Shown piece after piece: positions 5,544 through 8,501 of a stretch of DNA of 8,501 bases (the stretch's first letter is position 1; each line of letters starts with the position of its first letter). The DNA is from Firmicutes bacterium UBA3932. Its GTDB lineage: Bacteria > Bacillota > Clostridia > Peptostreptococcales > Anaerovoracaceae. Made by a program: the position numbers and the translations under genes. The notes under the pieces were generated by a model. That model was not told where the DNA came from. It saw only the letters and a program-made list of their open reading frames with translations, and made no database searches. The stretch is from positions 1 to 8,501 of the forward strand of contig DGEG01000004.1 of assembly GCA_002385825.1 (NCBI GenBank), given 5' to 3'.

Positions 5544-7733
5544 CTACAACCAAGAACTTTTCTCTAAATCTACGAATACCCCAACACCGCTATTCACACT
5601 GGTGTCAAGACCTGTCTCATTGCTGTAGCGGCCGATATCGATCAATACCGCGATTTCATCATCAAGTTTTTCAATAAGACCGGCATCATACAATACACGA
5701 AAATCACTGTCATATACATTCACTACATAGGATTGGATTTTGCGCAATAATTCTCTGCTTCGTTCTTTAGAATACAGTCGATCCAGTAGGTTTTTCGCGT
5801 CGTCATTTAAAGGAATAAAGATAGAGTGACTTATATCTTCAATCAAGCGAAACTCTGATGCCACTTCGGCAAAAGGAAAACTCAGACCATAGGCAGCACC
5901 GTCTTCAAAGCGCTGAACTATGCGCTTAATGTCCAGACCGTCTCCTTCCATTTGGTATAGCTGATTAAAATAACTGTAAATAGCCTCAGGCGAAGATACA
6001 TCGGAGAATTGGCGTACAATGGAATTTGCAATTTCGACGGGACGTCTAAAAGAAGCCGGTATGCGGCTTTTTCGATCATTTAAAACTTTAAAAATGTATA
6101 CATGGCTTTGGTCATAAGGACGTTTGCCTTCACGATTACAGCGTCCTGCGGCCTGTATTTGTGAATCAAGTCCTGCTATTTCACGAAAAACAACAGGAAA
6201 ATCCAGATCGACGCCTGCTTCGATCAAGCTTGTTGATACTACTCTGCAAGGTAAGCCAGTCTTTAATCTTTCTCTTATTTCGGATAAAACTTCACTACGA
6301 TGAGCAGGACACATTAAAGTAGACAAGTGATAACGTCCATCAGGAGAAAGCAACTCGTAAAGGTCTTGTGCTTGCCGTCTTGTGTTCACAATACATAGCG
6401 ACTGTTTACATGCGTTTATTCTTTCCGACAGTTCCGAATTCTCTAATTCACCAACGAAAATGATTTGCGTTCGCTTGAAGAAATCGTATAAGCCCTTTAC
6501 GTCGTCACATATCTCGTATGTGGTCAGTTCTTTTGGAAATAAGTTTGCCAATGCCGGTTGTGTGGCACTGCACAAGACGGCTGTACTTCCATAGTTATAA
6601 ACCAGCTCCGATATTGCGCGTATACAGGGAAGTAAATATTCGGTTGGCAACATTTGTGCTTCATCGAATATAATAACGCTGTTTGCGATGTTATGAAGCT
6701 TTCTACATTTGGATGTCTTGTTTGCAAACAAAGATTCGAAAAATTGCACATTTGTTGTTACAATGACAGGCATATCCCAATTTTCCGTCGCATAGCGCTG
6801 ATATATCATGTCTTCATTTTCATCGTCGTAATTGTAATTGGAATGATGCTCGAGAACATATTCCGAACCTACTATCTTTTTAAAAACACTGGCATTTTGC
6901 TCGATGATAGAGGTGTAAGGAATTACATAAATAATGCGGTCCATTTCGTGTTCAACAGCGTGACGCAAAGCAAAAGCGAGAGAGGAAATAGTTTTCCCGC
7001 CGCCTGTGGGAACCGTTAATGTATACAATCCTTTCGGATTAATAGCCTTTTTTAAACAACAGTTTAGAATGTCATTACGTTTTTTGTTTATATCATTATC
7101 CGGGTTATTAAATTCTGAAATATAGTTCAGCAGACGTTCATACAAAGTAGGCATATCGCACTCAATATTGCGCTTTATTTTTCCACCCATCATGAACGTC
7201 TCGGTATCTAAAAAATCCGCATCTACCAGACACGAAAACAGCATTCGTACAAAAAAGGAAATTGAAAAGCCGTGACCTCCCAACATCCGTATAGGCGGAG
7301 GTCGTTTGGGTAAAACTGACTTTATATCAATGTCATTTTGAAAAGCCGAGTATTCAGGAATATTATTTCGTTTTAACCGGCCATGAAGAGTTGATTCAGC
7401 GCTTGTATCAACAGGACTCCCTCCGTCCGGAAGCCCTGCATGATGTCCCGCAATACAATAGGATAAAAGCCAACCTATATTCTTTAATACGTTATTGCTT
7501 TCTATTGCACCCGCCGTCGAATGATCTACGCGTTGATTGCTACCTCTGATACGTTTTTGAAACTGCTTTGAATATTTACCAATGTCATGCAAAATCCCAC
7601 AAAGGTAACCAAATTCACCGCTCCCAAATCTTTCCGCAAAACAACGCGCGAGTACGGCAGTTCCCTCTAGATGCTCTTTATTTGTTTGAATTATTTCGTC
7701 ATCTCTAATATGCGCTGCATATATCTCTCGCAT
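5544..7733 (-). CDS. cas3: Cas3 helicase-nuclease (HD domain plus SF2 helicase), type I-C
   Basis: Cas3 is the effector nuclease: it is recruited to the R-loop, nicks the displaced strand and degrades DNA processively using ATP. The 729-residue protein has an N-terminal HD nuclease domain with His21, His49-Asp50 (ILHDIGK), Asp70-His71, His97-His98 (AGHHAG) and Asp171. The helicase follows: Walker A TVPTGGGKT at 240-248, motif II DEAQ at 357-360, motif III SAT at 389-391 and motif VI QAAGRCNREG at 527-536. DEAQ instead of DEAH is, as far as I recall, common in type I-C Cas3. The C-terminal region beyond about 570 is the accessory domain. The ATG at 7733 follows GGAG with four-base spacing. It is the first gene of the operon, about 70 bases from the predicted transcription start. 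All motifs are intact. Confidence 0.97.
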   Translation of the reverse strand: MREIYAAHIRDDEIIQTNKEHLEGTAVLARCFAERFGSGEFGYLCGILHDIGKYSKQFQKRIRGSNQRVDHSTAGAIESNNVLKNIGWLLSYCIAGHHAGLPDGGSPVDTSAESTLHGRLKRNNIPEYSAFQNDIDIKSVLPKRPPPIRMLGGHGFSISFFVRMLFSCLVDADFLDTETFMMGGKIKRNIECDMPTLYERLLNYISEFNNPDNDINKKRNDILNCCLKKAINPKGLYTLTVPTGGGKTISSLAFALRHAVEHEMDRIIYVIPYTSIIEQNASVFKKIVGSEYVLEHHSNYNYDDENEDMIYQRYATENWDMPVIVTTNVQFFESLFANKTSKCRKLHNIANSVIIFDEAQMLPTEYLLPCIRAISELVYNYGSTAVLCSATQPALANLFPKELTTYEICDDVKGLYDFFKRTQIIFVGELENSELSERINACKQSLCIVNTRRQAQDLYELLSPDGRYHLSTLMCPAHRSEVLSEIRERLKTGLPCRVVSTSLIEAGVDLDFPVVFREIAGLDSQIQAAGRCNREGKRPYDQSHVYIFKVLNDRKSRIPASFRRPVEIANSIVRQFSDVSSPEAIYSYFNQLYQMEGDGLDIKRIVQRFEDGAAYGLSFPFAEVASEFRLIEDISHSIFIPLNDDAKNLLDRLYSKERSRELLRKIQSYVVNVYDSDFRVLYDAGLIEKLDDEIAVLIDIGRYSNETGLDTSVNSGVGVFVDLEKSSWL

Positions 7734-7806
7734 TTACTCCATCCCCATTTTGTGAACAGATGACAAATGACAGGACACCTGCATCCTTTCCCTCACTGGG
7801 TATTAT

Positions 7807-7819
7807 TGTCATTATGACA
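7807..7819. promoter_or_regulatory. Palindrome TGTCAT-T-ATGACA over the -10 element
   Basis: A 13-base element with perfect 6-bp arms around one central base covers the predicted -10 box. Two further copies of the half-site ATGACA lie downstream in the untranslated leader at 7760-7765 and 7767-7772. This suggests a binding site for a dimeric regulator of unknown identity. Confidence 0.45.
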
Positions 7820-7839
7820 TAATTTGTTGCAACAATCAA
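7811..7839 (-). promoter_or_regulatory. Predicted sigma70-type promoter of the cas operon
   Basis: On the minus strand TTGATT (7839-7834) is followed by a 17-base spacer and CATAAT (7816-7811). That gives four of six matches to TTGACA and five of six to TATAAT, at ideal spacing. Transcription would start near 7804, leaving a leader of about 70 bases before the cas3 ATG. Palindromes overlie both elements, so it may be regulated. Confidence 0.7.
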
Positions 7840-7845
7840 CAAATT
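7821..7845. promoter_or_regulatory. Operator-like palindrome over the -35 element
   Basis: Perfect 9-bp arms AATTTGTTG (7821-7829) and CAACAAATT (7837-7845) are separated by seven bases. A nested perfect 12-bp palindrome, TTGTTGCAACAA, spans 7824-7835. The element covers the -35 box of the cas3 promoter, a classic place for a repressor to bind. No regulator can be named from the sequence. Confidence 0.5.
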
Positions 7846-7879
7846 TCTGAATATTTTGCAATTTCCCTCCATCAACCAC

Positions 7880-7905
7880 AAACCCCCTTCCATCGAAGGG
7901 GGTTT
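7880..7905. terminator. Strong hairpin, probable terminator upstream of the cas operon
   Basis: AAACCCCCTTC (7880-7890) and GAAGGGGGTTT (7895-7905) pair perfectly over 11 bp around a four-base loop. The A and T runs fall within the stem, so either strand would end in GGGGGTTT, giving a bidirectional shape, although no longer T-tract follows on either side. It lies between the transporter gene and the cas3 promoter and would insulate the cas operon from readthrough. Confidence 0.6.
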
Positions 7906-8019
7906 AGTTGTTGACCTGTTCGGTCCTATTGATTTGTTCATCTCAATTCGGTCATATACTATCCAAATATCAGTCTGCAATAATCTGTAGTGGTTTTTCG
8001 TGCGCTTGGATTCTCCCGA

Positions 8020-8062
8020 TTCTATATTCCGTGCTCATTTGCAGAATATAGAAAATATAGAA
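8020..8062. repeat. AT-rich inverted repeat plus tandem 9-mer
   Basis: TTCTATATTC (8020-8029) pairs perfectly with GAATATAGAA (8044-8053). A further TGC/GCA pair inside (8032-8034 with 8041-8043) leaves a six-base loop. The 9-mer AATATAGAA then repeats in tandem at 8045-8053 and 8054-8062. The function is unknown; it has no T-tract and little GC, so it is not a typical terminator. Confidence 0.5.
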
Positions 8063-8126
8063 TTTTAGAGCCATTGCCCGGTTTATTGTGCCGGGGCGAA
8101 ATCTCAGTAGCAGTACTCTATACAAC

Positions 8127-8501
8127 TTATACAGCGCTAAATCCCAGCAATCCCACGGCCAGGAAGCCCACGCAAACAACGATGCCTGAGAAGAACAGGG
8201 TAATCAGGCAGTAACCCATGATATCCCTTGCGGACAGGCCTGCAATACCGAGAGCAGGAAGCGCCCAGAAGGGTTGGATCATGTTGGTCCACGCGTCACC
8301 CCAGGCAATAGCCATACCGGTGACTGCCGGATCTACACCAAGAGCTGCGCCCGCAGGCATCATGATGGGACCCTGAACAGCCCACTGTCCGCCGCCGGAA
8401 GGCACGAAAAAGTTTACGATACCGGCAGAGAGGAAAGTAAACAGCGGGAAGGTTACTTCCGTTGAAATGGCTACGAACCAGTTGCTGATAACAGCTGCAA
8501 G
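8127..8501 (-). CDS. atoE: AtoE-family short-chain fatty acid transporter, C-terminal part (partial)
   Basis: The frame is open from the right edge to a TAA at 8129-8127, giving the last 124 residues of a membrane protein whose start lies outside the window. The AtoE family (about 440 residues in Escherichia coli) takes up short-chain fatty acids such as acetoacetate or butyrate. Typical stretches are FFVPSGGGQWAVQGPIMMPA at fragment residues 31-50 and VDPAVTGMAIAWGDAWTNMIQPFWALPALGIAGL at about 56-89. A final hydrophobic helix lies at about 95-121. It is transcribed in the same direction as the cas operon but is separated by about 390 bases and a hairpin, so it is probably a separate unit. 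Its base composition is clearly richer in GC than the cas genes. The substrate is not determined by the sequence. Confidence 0.88.
   Translation of the reverse strand, partial: LAAVISNWFVAISTEVTFPLFTFLSAGIVNFFVPSGGGQWAVQGPIMMPAGAALGVDPAVTGMAIAWGDAWTNMIQPFWALPALGIAGLSARDIMGYCLITLFFSGIVVCVGFLAVGLLGFSAV

Larger units (their letters stand above)
7734..8126. other. Intergenic region between transporter gene and cas3
   Basis: About 390 bases without a credible gene. From right to left it holds the transporter 3' flank with a weak 5-bp CCCGG/CCGGG stem (8077-8081 with 8091-8095), the AT-rich hairpin, the GC-rich terminator-like hairpin, the palindromic cas3 promoter and the cas3 untranslated leader. 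The open frames across it have no recognisable product and run through these elements. Confidence 0.7.

Noticed and set aside
200..7733. A novel or hybrid CRISPR system
   Set aside because: Gene order, lengths and motifs match canonical type I-C throughout. There is no extra gene, fusion or missing catalytic residue.
7705..7980. 91-codon open frame on the minus strand overlapping the cas3 start
   Set aside because: It runs through the terminator-like hairpin, the promoter and the cas3 ribosome site, and its sequence resembles nothing known.
8077..8097. CCCGG/CCGGG stem as the transporter terminator
   Set aside because: Only a 5-bp stem with a nine-base loop, and the T-rich stretch comes about ten bases too late; at best a weak candidate.
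7970..8214. Open frames of about 70 codons on both strands downstream of the transporter
   Set aside because: They cover AT-rich hairpins and the transporter's 3' end in wrong frames, with no good ribosome site or recognisable product.

Overview
The window carries a complete type I-C (Dvulg-type) CRISPR-Cas operon read from right to left on the minus strand. The genes run cas3, cas5c, cas8c, cas7, cas4, cas1, cas2. The strong Shine-Dalgarno sites, GTG/TTG starts and tight gene packing suggest a bacterium of the Bacillota (Clostridia or Negativicutes), probably from a metagenomic assembly. That placement is inference from style and protein resemblance; there is no rRNA or other taxonomic marker here.

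Layout: positions 1-19 are the Tn5/Nextera mosaic-end adapter, an artefact. Positions 20-199 follow cas2 and look like the CRISPR leader, with a GTGCGAA/TTCGCAC inverted repeat, but no repeat-spacer unit is present because the contig ends first. Positions 200-2217 hold the adaptation genes cas2, cas1 and cas4. Positions 2199-5525 hold the crRNA-processing and interference complex genes cas7, cas8c and cas5c. Inside the 3' part of cas8c a very good ribosome site and GTG codon mark an internal start for the small subunit Cas11c. cas3 (HD nuclease plus helicase) occupies 5544-7733. Positions 7734-8126 are intergenic: a sigma70-type promoter for the operon overlapped by palindromes, a strong GC hairpin, and an AT-rich hairpin with repeats. 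From 8127 to the right edge is the 3' end of an AtoE-family short-chain fatty acid transporter gene, more GC-rich than the cas genes.

How they work together: Cas1-Cas2, with Cas4 trimming prespacers, add spacers next to the leader. Cas5c cuts the array transcript and caps the crRNA 5' handle. Cas5c, Cas7, Cas8c and Cas11c form the target-binding complex, which recruits Cas3 to degrade the DNA. All expected catalytic residues are present and no reading frame is broken, so the system looks intact. I found no new kind of defence system. The points most worth checking are the internal cas11c start, the palindromic architecture of the cas3 promoter, the corrected TTG start of cas5c, and the truncated leader next to an adapter.
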